Assembly (NCBI GenBank): GCA_934532985.1
Contig: CAKTAV010000009.1
Span: forward strand, 18,162-82,161
From: an uncultured Butyricicoccus sp.
Lineage (GTDB): Bacteria; Bacillota; Clostridia; Oscillospirales; Butyricicoccaceae
Reading direction: 5' to 3'
Length of the DNA stretch: 64,000 nucleotides
The translations under genes and the position numbers were made by a program. The notes under the pieces are model-generated. The model made no database searches and was not told where the DNA came from. It worked only from the letters and a program-made list of their open reading frames with translations. How positions within the stretch are numbered: position 1 is the stretch's first letter; the number at the start of each line of letters is the position of its first letter. Below are positions 27,782 through 36,262 of this stretch, piece after piece.

Positions 27782-27938
27782 GATAGACAGGAAAAGTATA
27801 CTCTGACGGCGTGTCGAACGACATGGCGGGAGGAGGGGCTTTGCCGGCATGTTTCGCCCGCTGTGCGGCGGGAAAACAACGAACAAGAAAGATCGTGCAC
27901 CGACACGGCAAAGAAAAGAATCTGAGGAGGAAAATGCT

Positions 27939-28187
27939 ATGAGCTCGTTTGAATTTACCGTAAAGGATCCGGAGGGTATCCACGCACGTCCGGCAGGCGT
28001 TGTCACCAAGGCGGCGAAAAGTCTTGGCGGCGGCATCATGATCACCAAGGGTGACAAGACGGTTGATGCGCAGAAGATGTTTGGCCTGATGGGTCTGGGT
28101 GTAAAGTCCGGTGAGACCATCACGGTATCCAGTGAAAACGAAGAAGCGCTGGCAGAGTTCAAGAAGGTTCTGGAAGAAAATCTCTGA
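27939..28187 (+). CDS. ptsH: HPr, phosphocarrier protein of the sugar PTS
   Basis: HPr passes phosphate from enzyme I to sugar-specific PTS proteins. The 82-residue protein has the phosphorylated His15 in GIHARPAG. The ATG at 27939 follows GAGGAGG. Position 46, which is the regulatory serine in Bacillus HPr, is lysine here (DAQKMFGLMGLG), so classical HPr-kinase control at Ser46 is not possible in this copy. ptsI lies about 170 bases downstream. Confidence 0.95.
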   Translation: MSSFEFTVKDPEGIHARPAGVVTKAAKSLGGGIMITKGDKTVDAQKMFGLMGLGVKSGETITVSSENEEALAEFKKVLEENL

Positions 28188-28355
28188 TTACCAGGCATAG
28201 AACAGAAATGTGATTCCGGCCGGCGTTCCGGCTGCGGAAAGAAGTGACCCCGCCGGTGGCCGTTTCGGGCTACTGTGCGGGGAATCGCCGTTGCAAGGAG
28301 AGGCAGCGTACCGCAGAAGTCGAACGGAAAATACCTTGGAAAAGGAGAAATGAAT

Positions 28356-30011
28356 ATGGTTTTACTGGAAGGTAAAGGAGTATCCAAGGGCGTAGCCGAA
28401 GGCCCGCTGTATTTTTACCAGCGCGGCGGCAAGGAAATTGTCCGCACGCAGGTGGAGGATACCGAGGCAGAGGCCGCCCGTTTTGAGCAGGCACGGCAGA
28501 CTGCGATGACCCAGCTTCAGGAGCTGTATGACAAGGCGGTCGAAGAGGTCGGCGAAGAGGGCGCCGCTCTATTTGAGGCGCATCAGATGATGCTGGACGA
28601 CATGGATTATGTCGAAGGCATTCAGGACGCGATTGGCAGCGGCTTGAACGCCGAGGCGGCGGTATCCGATGTGGCGGCGCAGTTTGCTGAAATGCTGGCG
28701 GCGATGGACGACGCCTACATGCAGGCGCGCGCCGCGGATGTTCGCGATATTTCCGATCGTGTGATCCGTATTTTGCAGGGGGTCGCGGTCGGCGGCATTG
28801 ATTCGGATGTTCCGGTTGTGCTGGCGTCGGATGATCTCGCACCGTCGGAGACCGTACAGCTGGACAAGTCCAAGATTTTGGGCTTTGTGACGGCGGGCGG
28901 CTCGGGCAACAGCCACACGGCCATTCTGGCCCGTACGATGGGCATTCCGGCGATTATCGGTGTCGGCGAAGCGCTTCAGGAATCGGATGGCGGCAAAAAT
29001 GTGATTATCGACGGTGAAACCGGCGAAGTCGCGATTGAGCCGGACGACGTCACAGCGGATCGTCTGCGAAAGAAGCAGGCCAAGGAAAAGGCGCTCAAGG
29101 AGATGCTGGAGCAGCTCAAGGGACAGGAAAACGTCACACTGGATGGACGGCGTATTATGGTATACTGCAATATCGGTTCGCTGGATGATGTGGAGGTTGT
29201 GCTGCAAAACGACGGCGGAGGCATCGGCCTGTTCCGCTCGGAGTTTCTGTATCTGCAAAACACCGACTATCCGACGGAGGAGCAGCAGTTCCAGGCGTAT
29301 AAGACGGTTGCGGAGCGACTGGGCGGCAAGCGCGTTATTATCCGCACGCTGGATATTGGCGCGGACAAGCAGGCGGATTATTTTCATTTGGACAAGGAAG
29401 AAAATCCGGCGATGGGTCTGCGTGCGATTCGCATCTGTCTGTCCCGACCGGAGGTCTTTAAGACTCAGCTGCGCGCACTGTATCGTGCGTCGGCATATGG
29501 TAAGATTGCCATTATGTTTCCGATGATTACCTCGGTATGGGAGGTACAGGAGATCAAGCGCATCTGTGAAGCCGTCAAGGCAGAGCTGCGCGCTGAGGGC
29601 ACCGCGTTTGACGAGCAGCTGGAGCTGGGCATTATGATTGAGACCCCGGCGGCTGTTATGATGAGCGCGGAGCTGGCGAAGGAGGTTGACTTCTTTTCGG
29701 TTGGCACGAATGACCTGACTCAGTATACACTGGCAATTGACCGTCAGGGCAATAACCTCGACCGCTTCTATGACGCCCATCATCCGGCCGTACTGCGTAT
29801 GATCCGCATGGCGGCGGACAACGCGCACAAGGCGGGTATCTGGATTGGCATCTGCGGTGAGCTGGGTGCGGATACGTCGCTGACGGAGACCTTCCTTGCG
29901 ATGGGCATTGACGAGCTGAGCGTTTCGCCGGCATCCGTACTGCCGCTGCGCAGCGTGATTCGTTCGCTGGACAGCAGTAAAAATCGGGATGAAATCCTGA
30001 AAAAATTGTAA
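28356..30011 (+). CDS. ptsI: PTS enzyme I (phosphoenolpyruvate-protein phosphotransferase)
   Basis: Enzyme I takes phosphate from phosphoenolpyruvate and gives it to HPr. The active histidine is His187 in GGSGNSHTAILA. The C-terminal barrel has the PEP-site regions GLFRSEFLY, MIETPAAVMMSAELA and GICGELGAD with its conserved cysteine. The 551-residue length fits. Of several in-frame starts, the ATG at 28356 is best spaced (8 bases) from AAAGGAG; 28350 is also possible. A terminator follows. Confidence 0.96.
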   Translation: MVLLEGKGVSKGVAEGPLYFYQRGGKEIVRTQVEDTEAEAARFEQARQTAMTQLQELYDKAVEEVGEEGAALFEAHQMMLDDMDYVEGIQDAIGSGLNAEAAVSDVAAQFAEMLAAMDDAYMQARAADVRDISDRVIRILQGVAVGGIDSDVPVVLASDDLAPSETVQLDKSKILGFVTAGGSGNSHTAILARTMGIPAIIGVGEALQESDGGKNVIIDGETGEVAIEPDDVTADRLRKKQAKEKALKEMLEQLKGQENVTLDGRRIMVYCNIGSLDDVEVVLQNDGGGIGLFRSEFLYLQNTDYPTEEQQFQAYKTVAERLGGKRVIIRTLDIGADKQADYFHLDKEENPAMGLRAIRICLSRPEVFKTQLRALYRASAYGKIAIMFPMITSVWEVQEIKRICEAVKAELRAEGTAFDEQLELGIMIETPAAVMMSAELAKEVDFFSVGTNDLTQYTLAIDRQGNNLDRFYDAHHPAVLRMIRMAADNAHKAGIWIGICGELGADTSLTETFLAMGIDELSVSPASVLPLRSVIRSLDSSKNRDEILKKL

Positions 30012-30073
30012 TACTAAAGGTACAGGCCGCGCAAAGGGCGCGATCTGGAAACCAATCCTTTTCTAAACAAGAA

Positions 30074-30116
30074 GGGTCTGTTGCATGTTGTTTGCAACAG
30101 ACCCTGTATATTTTTC
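30074..30116 (+). terminator. Terminator after ptsI
   Basis: GGGTCTGTTGCA / TGCAACAGACCC stem with a 7-base loop and T-rich tail. The same stem sequence occurs with other R2 repeats at 49.2 and 57.1 kb. Confidence 0.85.
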
Positions 30117-30212
30117 GCTCTATTTGCTTGTTCGTTTTAGTATTGATATTAGTGAGAGAAGTCTATTTTCTTTTGCTGCCAAAAGAAAACAGACAAAAAG
30201 AAAACCAGCAGG
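30117..30212 (-). repeat. R2 dispersed repeat, copy 1
   Basis: Reverse-orientation copy containing the palindrome TTTTCTTTTG.....CAAAAGAAAA and the string CTATTTGCTTGTT. It directly adjoins the GGGTCTGTTGCA terminator. It produces a spurious frame reading LLLPKENRQKENQ. The following 30213-30422 stretch has a hairpin around GGGAACG/CGTTCCC and no gene. Confidence 0.75.
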
Positions 30213-30422
30213 GAACGGCCGCGTTCCCTGCACCTTTCCGAGCTGCCTGTAGGGAAAGCTGGTCTATTATCTTGCAACCGCTACATAAGGGAAAATGTTA
30301 ATAGATGGCTTAGCGTACCGTCCCTAGCAAATCTGGCCGTTCGCTTCGCTCACTCAAAAGATTTGCAGAGGGTAGTGAAACTCACCACAGTGGGTAAGAC
30401 CTGAGCTTTTACCTGTCTATTC

Positions 30423-30505
30423 TCAGAGTACAATTACGCTCCAAAGGCGCCCCTTGATGCAAGGGGAGCCGGATTTGCGTAGCAAATTCTGAGGGGATTA
30501 AAACC
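30423..30505. repeat. R1 dispersed repeat, copy B (half element)
   Basis: Contains the CCCCTTGATGCAAGGGG palindrome, the hairpin ATTTGCGTAGCAAAT and the end CTGAGGGGATTAAAACC. Only one inverted end is present. Confidence 0.75.
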
Positions 30506-30560
30506 TACGATTGTATCTTATTTTCCGTCTATTATTGCCCAATTCTCAACGCTTTCCCTA

Positions 30561-31571
30561 TTACAACAGCACCTCTCGCGTGATAATGCTGGTATCCACA
30601 TAGCGAATGGTGCGCCGGATGGGACGATGATACAGCAGCATCTGTGCCAGTACGATAAGTGCCTCGTAAATCTGACCGGGGAAGTCCTGCTCAATGACAA
30701 AATCAATGCGTCCGTTTTTCAGCTCGCGGCGGGCAATGGGGGTGAGGTCGTTGGTAATCAGCGTCAGTGGCGCGGTCCAGTGCTGGAGCGCCTTGATACA
30801 GCCCTTGACGCTTTCGCCAGCCATAAAGATGCCACGGAGATCCGGATGATGCTCCAGACAGTCACGCACGAGCGAATAGGTCATCTGCTCGTCTTCCATA
30901 GACTCGACCAGCGTATAGGAGCTGTCAGGATACCCCAGCTCACGCATGCGCTGAATATAGCCGTCAATGCGGCGGCGGTGGGAATAAAACTCCAGATTTC
31001 CGCCGACAATCAGGACGTGCTCCTTGGGAGAAACACTGCGCGCCATCAGTCCGGCGGCAATCCGTCCAGATTTAATGAGATCCTGCCCGACGTGAAAGAC
31101 ACGCTGAGACTGTACTAGATCGGAATTATAGGTGACGACTTTGATGCCGCGCTGAGTCAAACTGTCGATTTCCGCGTGAATAAGGTAATTGTCCGACGCG
31201 TTGAGCGCCAAGCCCTGTATATTTTGCCCTGCCAGCTCTTCGCAGACGCGAATGTATTCTTCGTCGGTTCGGCTGTGCATCTGGCGAATGAGCAGACTGA
31301 TTTCGTGCGGGCGAATGAGCTTTTGCGCACGTTGAATTCCTTCCATCGTCTGACGGGTAAAGTAATCGTCATGCCAAAAGGGGACGATTATGCCGATGCG
31401 AATGGGGGCAGAAGATAACTCCGTTGTGGTACGGTAACCGGTTTCTTCAATGATTTTTTGCACACGTGCCCGCACTTTAGGGTTGACATTGGGCTGGTTG
31501 TTGAGCACGCGACTCACGGTTCCGCGGGAGACTCCGGCCATCTCGGCGATGGATCGAACGGTTGGCTTCAT
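30561..31571 (-). CDS. LacI-family transcriptional regulator
   Basis: A 336-residue repressor. The N-terminal helix-turn-helix VRSIAEMAGVSRGTVSRVL is at residues 5-23, followed by the hinge region and a periplasmic-binding-protein-like sugar sensor (IGIIVPFWHDDYF onward). GGAGAGG precedes the ATG. It follows ptsHI but on the opposite strand, so its targets are not obvious; no sugar operon adjoins it. Confidence 0.92.
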   Translation of the reverse strand: MKPTVRSIAEMAGVSRGTVSRVLNNQPNVNPKVRARVQKIIEETGYRTTTELSSAPIRIGIIVPFWHDDYFTRQTMEGIQRAQKLIRPHEISLLIRQMHSRTDEEYIRVCEELAGQNIQGLALNASDNYLIHAEIDSLTQRGIKVVTYNSDLVQSQRVFHVGQDLIKSGRIAAGLMARSVSPKEHVLIVGGNLEFYSHRRRIDGYIQRMRELGYPDSSYTLVESMEDEQMTYSLVRDCLEHHPDLRGIFMAGESVKGCIKALQHWTAPLTLITNDLTPIARRELKNGRIDFVIEQDFPGQIYEALIVLAQMLLYHRPIRRTIRYVDTSIITREVLL

Positions 31572-31608
31572 AGCGTAACCTCTCCTTTTCGTATCGGGAT
31601 GATACCAT

Positions 31609-31638
31609 CAGTATAGCACAGGCAAAACCGGTTGTCAC
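31609..31638 (-). promoter_or_regulatory. LacI-family gene promoter with AACCGGTT operator candidate
   Basis: On the minus strand: GTGACA, 17 bases, TATACT, with an extended -10 TGC. The palindrome AACCGGTT (31626-31633) falls in the spacer; central CG palindromes are typical LacI-family operators, so autorepression is plausible. Confidence 0.5.
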
Positions 31639-31738
31639 ATGTCACATCTTTTTTTGGTGAAAAAATGGAGAAATGCTGTGCGCTCTGTCAAAAAACGTAC
31701 GATGCAATTGAGCAAGTGAACGAACTTTTTTGCAGAAG

Positions 31739-31767
31739 TTGACAGAAAAAATGGAAGGATTTATAAT
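31739..31767 (+). promoter_or_regulatory. Consensus promoter of an unexplained transcription unit
   Basis: TTGACA (31739-31744), 17 bases, TATAAT (31762-31767), a perfect sigma-A promoter. Confidence 0.85.
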
Positions 31768-31773
31768 ATATAC

Positions 31774-32090
31774 ACAATCTGAAACAGAGTTCACGGAAAA
31801 ATGCGAACGGAACAAAGGGATATCAACAGAAGAGAAAATGGAGAAATCATACGCAGTGCAGCGTGGTTTAGGAGAGATGACACGATGCACAACGCAGTGT
31901 ATGATCCGAACGCAGCAGGGTGTATGTCTGTTGGATTGTTCCACAGAAAAAAGCAAACTGACAGGACGGAATACAGTGCAGCTTTAGTAGGAGAGAGATG
32001 AGCTGCAAGACTGTTCCTTTCGTCGAGGGCGAGCGAGAATTGTGGAGTTTCAAAAAAGAGCTTGATGCAGGACACATCAAGCTCTTTTTT
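31774..32090 (+). ncRNA. Transcription unit without a clear gene
   Basis: A ~315-nt transcript is bounded by a perfect promoter and a strong terminator (GAGCTTGATG / CATCAAGCTC with T tail). The best reading frame is 38 codons from the ATG at 31885, with GGAGAG eight bases before it (peptide MHNAVYDPNAAGCMSVG...). A second frame starts at 31998 overlapping its stop (ATGA) but runs through the terminator. No known RNA class was recognised. It may be a small RNA, a small-protein mRNA or both. Confidence 0.5.
32052..32090 (+). terminator. Terminator of the 31.8-kb unit
   Basis: Stem of about 15 paired bases including the A/T run, small loop, six T. Confidence 0.9.
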
Positions 32091-32149
32091 GTGTGGATAT
32101 ATACGGTGAAAAATCTAGGAACGAAGTGTACAATGGGATATATGAGTTC

Positions 32150-32358
32150 GTTCAGATCCCCTCAGCCGCCTCCGGCGTCAGCTCCCCCCCCCTTGTTCTG
32201 CAAGGGGAGCCAAACGTAATTGCTGCTTTAAGCGCTGAAGAGTAAAAGTTTATTCCAAAGGCGTCCTTTGATGCAATGGGCTGCGCCATGCCAGTGGCAT
32301 GTGAGCGTAGCGAAAGCAGGACTGTGGGCGCACAGCGATGACGGAAGGGATTAAAACG
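32150..32358. repeat. R1 dispersed repeat, copy C (full length)
   Basis: Inverted ends GTTCAGATCCCCTCAG and GACGGAAGGGATTAAAAC; inner palindromes CCTTGTTCTGCAAGG and TTTGATGCAA. About 209 bases, longer than copies A and F because of an extra segment containing GAGCGTAGCGAAAGC, which is shared with copy D. A fragment of R3 (CAAATTCCAAACCAG) follows at 32409. Confidence 0.8.
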
Positions 32359-32428
32359 TACAATCATATGCTATTTTCCGCCTGTCCTCCAAGAAATCCC
32401 GCCGTTTTTCAAATTCCAAACCAGTGCT

Positions 32429-32785
32429 TTAACTCTTGTCCTCCGGAGAAAAAATCACAGCCGCGAGCAGGCCAAACAGCACCGCTGCAGTAATTCCTCC
32501 GGCGGCGGCCTTTGCTCCACCGACAAACGCACCCAAAACGCCGTCCGCCGCGACGGCGTTTTTTACGCCCTCGGCGAGCGTATAGCCAAAGCCGAGCAGC
32601 GGCACGCTTGCGCCGGCTCCCGCCCAGTCCACCAGCGGACCATACAGTCCAATTGCTGTCAAAATGACGCCCAGCACGACATAGCCGGTCAAAATGCGCG
32701 CCGGTGTCAATTTGGTTTTATCAATTAAAATTTGGCTGAGTGCGCAGATGATGCCGCCAATTAAAAATGCTTTGAGGTAGTCCAT
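32429..32785 (-). CDS. spoVAE: Stage V sporulation protein AE
   Basis: A small membrane protein (118 residues, three to four hydrophobic segments) of the SpoVA channel that moves dipicolinic acid into the forespore and out during germination. The pattern PLLGFGYTLAEGVKNAV is typical of SpoVAE. Only three bases separate it from spoVAD, so the two are co-translated. Its stop overlaps R3 repeat sequence. Confidence 0.9.
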   Translation of the reverse strand: MDYLKAFLIGGIICALSQILIDKTKLTPARILTGYVVLGVILTAIGLYGPLVDWAGAGASVPLLGFGYTLAEGVKNAVAADGVLGAFVGGAKAAAGGITAAVLFGLLAAVIFSPEDKS

Positions 32786-32788
32786 CGC

Positions 32789-33820
32789 TTACGCTTCCTT
32801 TCCCGCTTGCAGCACCACCGCGTGACAAATGGCGGGGATACTCTCGCCCTGCTGCACGGTCATCGGGCTCATCAGTGCGCCGGTTCCGGCGAAAATGATA
32901 CGCCGCAGGCGACCCTCTCGCAGCTCATCCAGCAGGGTTCCACACAGCGCCGCCGTGCTGCATCCACAGCCGGACGCGCCCGCGTGGGCATCCTGCGTTG
33001 CGTCGTACAGCATGACGCCGCAGTCCGTGTGTACGCCGGAGAGCTCCAAACCGTCCCTCTGCGCCAGCTGGTGCAGCAGACTGCTGCCGATGCGTCCGAG
33101 ATCACCGGTGAAAATGCCGTCGTAATCGTCCGGATGTGTCCCCGTGTCGCGCAGAAGTGTGAGAATTGTTTCATACGCCGCTGGAGCCATGGCGGCGCCC
33201 ATATTATTCGCGTCGGTTATACCCAAATCCTGCACTGTGCCAAAATGCACATGCGTGATGCACACGGGATGCGGCTCCTGCGGGCGCACCGGCCCGAGGA
33301 TACAGGCACCCGCCGCCGTTGCGGTCCACTGTGCGGTTGGGGTGCGCTGCCCGCCGTAGGCCAGCGGATAGCGATATTGCCGTTCTGCTGTGCAAAAATG
33401 CGAGGAGGCGCAGGCGCAGACAGTCTGTACAAAGCCACCGTCGACCATGCATGCGGCGAGACCAAGGCTTTCCGCCATGGTGGAGCAGGCGCCGTACAGT
33501 CCAGCAAACGGAATGCCCACGCCGCGGGCGGTATAGCCGGACGCCACGCACTGTCCCAGCAGATCGCCGCTCAGCAGCAGGTCGATTTGCTCCTCCGACA
33601 TCTTGCATTTGTTCGCCGCCGTGCTGATGGCGTATTTTTGAAAGTGCATTTCTGCCTGTTCCCATGTCTCTTCGCCGCACATCGTGTCGGTAAATATGTG
33701 GTCAAACTGTCGTCCGAGCGGACCTTCGCCCTCTTTTTTGCCGACAGCCGCCGCCCAGGAATAGATTTCCGGCGGGTTTTCCGGCACGAGCGTCGCCGTG
33801 CCGCATCGCTTGCATTTCAT
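32789..33820 (-). CDS. spoVAD: Stage V sporulation protein AD
   Basis: SpoVAD is a soluble, thiolase-fold protein that binds dipicolinic acid at the inner spore membrane. The sequence begins with KCKRCGTATL and contains the family segments GDLLGQCVASGY, GIPFAGLYGACSTMAE and HTDCGVMLYD. The ATG at 33820 has AAGGAGG nine bases before it; the in-frame ATG at 33826 is too close. A sigma-G-like promoter lies upstream, separate from spoVAC. Confidence 0.92.
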   Translation of the reverse strand: MKCKRCGTATLVPENPPEIYSWAAAVGKKEGEGPLGRQFDHIFTDTMCGEETWEQAEMHFQKYAISTAANKCKMSEEQIDLLLSGDLLGQCVASGYTARGVGIPFAGLYGACSTMAESLGLAACMVDGGFVQTVCACASSHFCTAERQYRYPLAYGGQRTPTAQWTATAAGACILGPVRPQEPHPVCITHVHFGTVQDLGITDANNMGAAMAPAAYETILTLLRDTGTHPDDYDGIFTGDLGRIGSSLLHQLAQRDGLELSGVHTDCGVMLYDATQDAHAGASGCGCSTAALCGTLLDELREGRLRRIIFAGTGALMSPMTVQQGESIPAICHAVVLQAGKEA

Positions 33821-33846
33821 ATCCATCCTCCTCCTTTGTGCTGCCG

Positions 33847-33876
33847 TAGTATTCCTCTGTTGAGCGTGGAGTATAC
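33847..33876 (-). promoter_or_regulatory. Sigma-G-like promoter of spoVAD-spoVAE
   Basis: On the minus strand: GTATA (33872-33876), 18 bases, AATACTA (33847-33853). This closely matches the forespore sigma-G consensus GHATR and CATWHTA. Confidence 0.6.
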
Positions 33877-34013
33877 ATGGATGTCAGAGAACGGAAATGT
33901 TACGTCTGTTTAAGCGGAATGGGGGTGAAGATAATAATACAATTGTCATCACGACACCGGATTGCTGTGTAATGAATTCTGGCTGACGGTTCTCATCATT
34001 GCTGCGGCGCTGC

Positions 34014-35327
34014 TTACGAGATATCGGCGCCGCTCTGTTTTTTACGCCAGGAGAGATAAAAGGAAATGCCCAGCACCATGACGATGCCCTCGGTGAGCGG
34101 GAAGGTAGCCCAAACCCAGATCAGACCGAAGTAATGCAGCACCCATGCCAGAGGAACGAGCAGAACCAGCTGGCGCAGAACAATCAGCGTAAGACTTTGC
34201 GCGCGGGCGTTGACACCCTGAAAAAAGACGGCGAAAATCAACGCGACTGCAGAGGGAAGAAAGCTGCTGCCGATGATGCGCAGGGCGGGAATTCCGTCTG
34301 TCAGCAGGGCGGTATCCGTCGTGAAAATGCGGAGCAACGTACTCGGAATCAGCAAAAAGATCGCTGCTCCGAACGCCATAATGACAACGGAAATGCCCAT
34401 CGCCCAGCGCAGAATTTCGCGCACACGGGCAAGTTTTCCTGCACCGGCGTTGTAGCTGATCATTGGGACAATGGCCTGCTGCAGGCCGAACATCGGGATA
34501 AAGAAAAAGGTTTGCAGCTTGTAGTAGATGCCCAAAATCGTGACGGCGGCGTCAGAGAACTGCTTGAGGATCAGGTTCATGCCGATGATATACACCGTGC
34601 ACAGCGACTGCATCGCCATGGCGGACAGACCGTTTTGATAGATTGACGTAACGCACGAAAGGCGGATACGTCCATGAAAAACGGGGTATTTTTGCAGCAC
34701 ACGAATCAGTACGATTGCCATTGCGAGCCACTGTCCGATGATGGTAGCGATGGCGGCGCCGGTGATGCCAAGGCGTGGAAACCCGAAATAGCCAAAGATC
34801 AGCAGAGGATCGAGCACGATATTGGTCAGCGCGCCGGCTACCTGCGCGAGCATTGGGACGACCATGTCGCCGCGCGACTGCAGGATTTTTGTCGCGCCGG
34901 ACTCGATGAATAGGCCGACGCAGAACAGCAGAATAATGCGGGCGTATTGGATGCCGCACTGCTGTACCACGGGGTTGTCCGTGGACAAGGCGTAATATGC
35001 GCGGAGGATCATCAGTCCGCCGACCGTCATCATAAGGGCGTTGCACAGCTCCGCGACCAAACCGGAGAGCATGATGTCCTCCGCACCGCGGCGCTGCTGT
35101 CCGTCCATGCGGGAAATCAGCAGATTCATGCCGACGCCGGTGCCGGTGGACAGTGCAGTTAACAATAGCTGAAGCGGATAAATAATGGAGAGGGCGGTCA
35201 AGCCCTCGATGGAATTTTGTGCAATAAAATAGCTGTCTACGATGTTGTACACAGCCTGAATGAGCAGCGCGATCATGACAGGTAGCGCGAGCTGTCCCAT
35301 CAGCGCGGGAATCGGTTTTTCTCCCAT
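34014..35327 (-). CDS. MATE-family efflux transporter
   Basis: A 437-residue membrane protein with about twelve hydrophobic segments of the MATE family, which export drugs or metabolites using ion gradients. N-terminal PVMIALLIQAVYNIVDSYFI is typical, repeated in the second half as FIPMFGLQQAIVPMISYN. The ATG at 35327 has AGGAGG before it; upstream in-frame starts extend into the spoVAC end and are rejected. It sits between spoVAC and spoVAD, genes that normally adjoin, so it looks inserted. Confidence 0.92.
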   Translation of the reverse strand: MGEKPIPALMGQLALPVMIALLIQAVYNIVDSYFIAQNSIEGLTALSIIYPLQLLLTALSTGTGVGMNLLISRMDGQQRRGAEDIMLSGLVAELCNALMMTVGGLMILRAYYALSTDNPVVQQCGIQYARIILLFCVGLFIESGATKILQSRGDMVVPMLAQVAGALTNIVLDPLLIFGYFGFPRLGITGAAIATIIGQWLAMAIVLIRVLQKYPVFHGRIRLSCVTSIYQNGLSAMAMQSLCTVYIIGMNLILKQFSDAAVTILGIYYKLQTFFFIPMFGLQQAIVPMISYNAGAGKLARVREILRWAMGISVVIMAFGAAIFLLIPSTLLRIFTTDTALLTDGIPALRIIGSSFLPSAVALIFAVFFQGVNARAQSLTLIVLRQLVLLVPLAWVLHYFGLIWVWATFPLTEGIVMVLGISFYLSWRKKQSGADIS

Positions 35328-35394
35328 GTCGTCCTCCTGTTGTTGCTTGTATATTGGTAGTATAACAGGTTTGATGAGGAAGAAAAAGAGGGTG

Positions 35395-35838
35395 TTATCC
35401 GGCGCCGAACAGACACAGTAGCAGACCGTAGACCACGCTGGCCGATATGCCAAAGACGAGAACCGGTCCGGCGATGGTGAACATTTTAGTTGCCGTGCCC
35501 AAGATCAGCCCCTCGGTTTTGAATTCCAGCGCGGCGGAGGCGATGGAGTTGCTGAAACCGGTAATCGGTACGAGCGTGCCCGCTCCGGCGTGCTTTGCCA
35601 GCTTGTCATACCAGTGCAGCCCGGTGACAAGGGCGGAGAGCGCGATCAGCGTGATGGAGGTGGCGGTTGCCGCATCGGTTTTGTCCAAGCCGGCGCTGCC
35701 CCACAGCGCAAGCAGCCCCTGACCGAGGGTACAGATCGCGCCGCCGACCACAAACGCCCACAGCATATTTTTCCATAATGGTGACGGATCGCTGGCATCC
35801 TGCACCATCTTTTGATATTCCTCTGGAGTTGGCTTCAT
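35395..35838 (-). CDS. spoVAC: Stage V sporulation protein AC
   Basis: A 147-residue integral membrane protein of the SpoVA complex, thought to form the mechanosensitive part of the dipicolinate channel. Signature stretches are HAGAGTLVPITGFSNSIASAALEFKTEG-type residues (about 87-114). The ATG at 35838 follows AAAGGAGG by eight bases. It has its own sigma-G-like promoter. spoVAD is 1.6 kb further on, beyond the MATE gene. Confidence 0.92.
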   Translation of the reverse strand: MKPTPEEYQKMVQDASDPSPLWKNMLWAFVVGGAICTLGQGLLALWGSAGLDKTDAATATSITLIALSALVTGLHWYDKLAKHAGAGTLVPITGFSNSIASAALEFKTEGLILGTATKMFTIAGPVLVFGISASVVYGLLLCLFGAG

Positions 35839-35861
35839 AAAGAAAACCTCCTTTTTCTGCG

Positions 35862-35890
35862 TAGTATGCGCGAAAAAGGAGGAGAAATAC
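35862..35890 (-). promoter_or_regulatory. Sigma-G-like promoter of spoVAC
   Basis: On the minus strand: GTATT (35886-35890), 17 bases, CATACTA (35862-35868). The -10 matches CATWHTA fully; the -35 differs at one place. Confidence 0.65.
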
Positions 35891-35917
35891 ATGAAATATG
35901 TTGTTTGTAAACAAAAG

Positions 35918-36000
35918 AATTAACCGCCCATTCACCACTTACCGGGCGGTTAATCAAAGCCACGTGAGGACACACCGTCTTGTCTGTGTACCTCTTTGTT
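35918..36000 (-). ncRNA. Candidate ~83-nt small RNA upstream of spoVAC
   Basis: A sigma-A promoter TTGACA-17-TATGTT (36007-36035, minus) is followed by a compact fold: CAAAG/CTTTG closing pair, an inner hairpin around ACAC/GTGT, and a terminator TTAACCGCCC / GGGCGGTTAA with U-rich tail. There is no start codon with a ribosome-binding site. It ends before the spoVAC promoter, so it is not simply the spoVAC leader. Confidence 0.5.
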
Positions 36001-36006
36001 ACTGTT

Positions 36007-36035
36007 AACATACCATAGAGAGAGCGGTTTGTCAA
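36007..36035 (-). promoter_or_regulatory. Promoter of the 35.9-kb small RNA candidate
   Basis: Minus strand: TTGACA (36030-36035), 17 bases, TATGTT (36007-36012). Confidence 0.7.
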
Positions 36036-36120
36036 AATTTTTGAAGTATGTTCCAGTGGTTTTCAAGATAAAATAGAGAAAGCAGCACATACCTGCTCTG
36101 TATATTTCTGTAAAATGGCA

Positions 36121-36149
36121 TTGACATTTGCGGGAGCGCTCGCTATAAT
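36121..36149 (+). promoter_or_regulatory. Consensus promoter of the plus-strand small RNA
   Basis: TTGACA (36121-36126), 17 bases, TATAAT (36144-36149). Confidence 0.85.
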
Positions 36150-36155
36150 AAAAAT

Positions 36156-36262
36156 GTGGAAACTCAAACGGTTGCCGCATTACAAGTAAGCTAGTGTGTT
36201 TTGAGAGCGGTTACTCTCAGCGCAACATAAGCCGTCTGTTCGCAGCAGACGGCTTACTTCTT
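36156..36262 (+). ncRNA. Candidate small RNA, possible type I antitoxin
   Basis: A ~105-nt transcript from a perfect promoter to the bidirectional terminator at 36228-36262. It has the hairpin GAGAG/CTCTC and no reading frame with a ribosome-binding site. It converges on, and overlaps the 3' end of, a small membrane-peptide frame on the other strand. Its 5' end GTGGAAACTCA is identical to the predicted 5' end of the opposing transcript. Confidence 0.5.
36228..36262. terminator. Shared bidirectional terminator
   Basis: AAGCCGTCTG / CAGACGGCTT stem with a TTCGCAG loop; it serves the plus-strand RNA and the minus-strand small frame. Confidence 0.75.

Noticed and set aside
30092..30301. Small frame with LLLPKENRQKENQ
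   Set aside because: It is the R2 repeat read in one frame, also seen near 57 kb.
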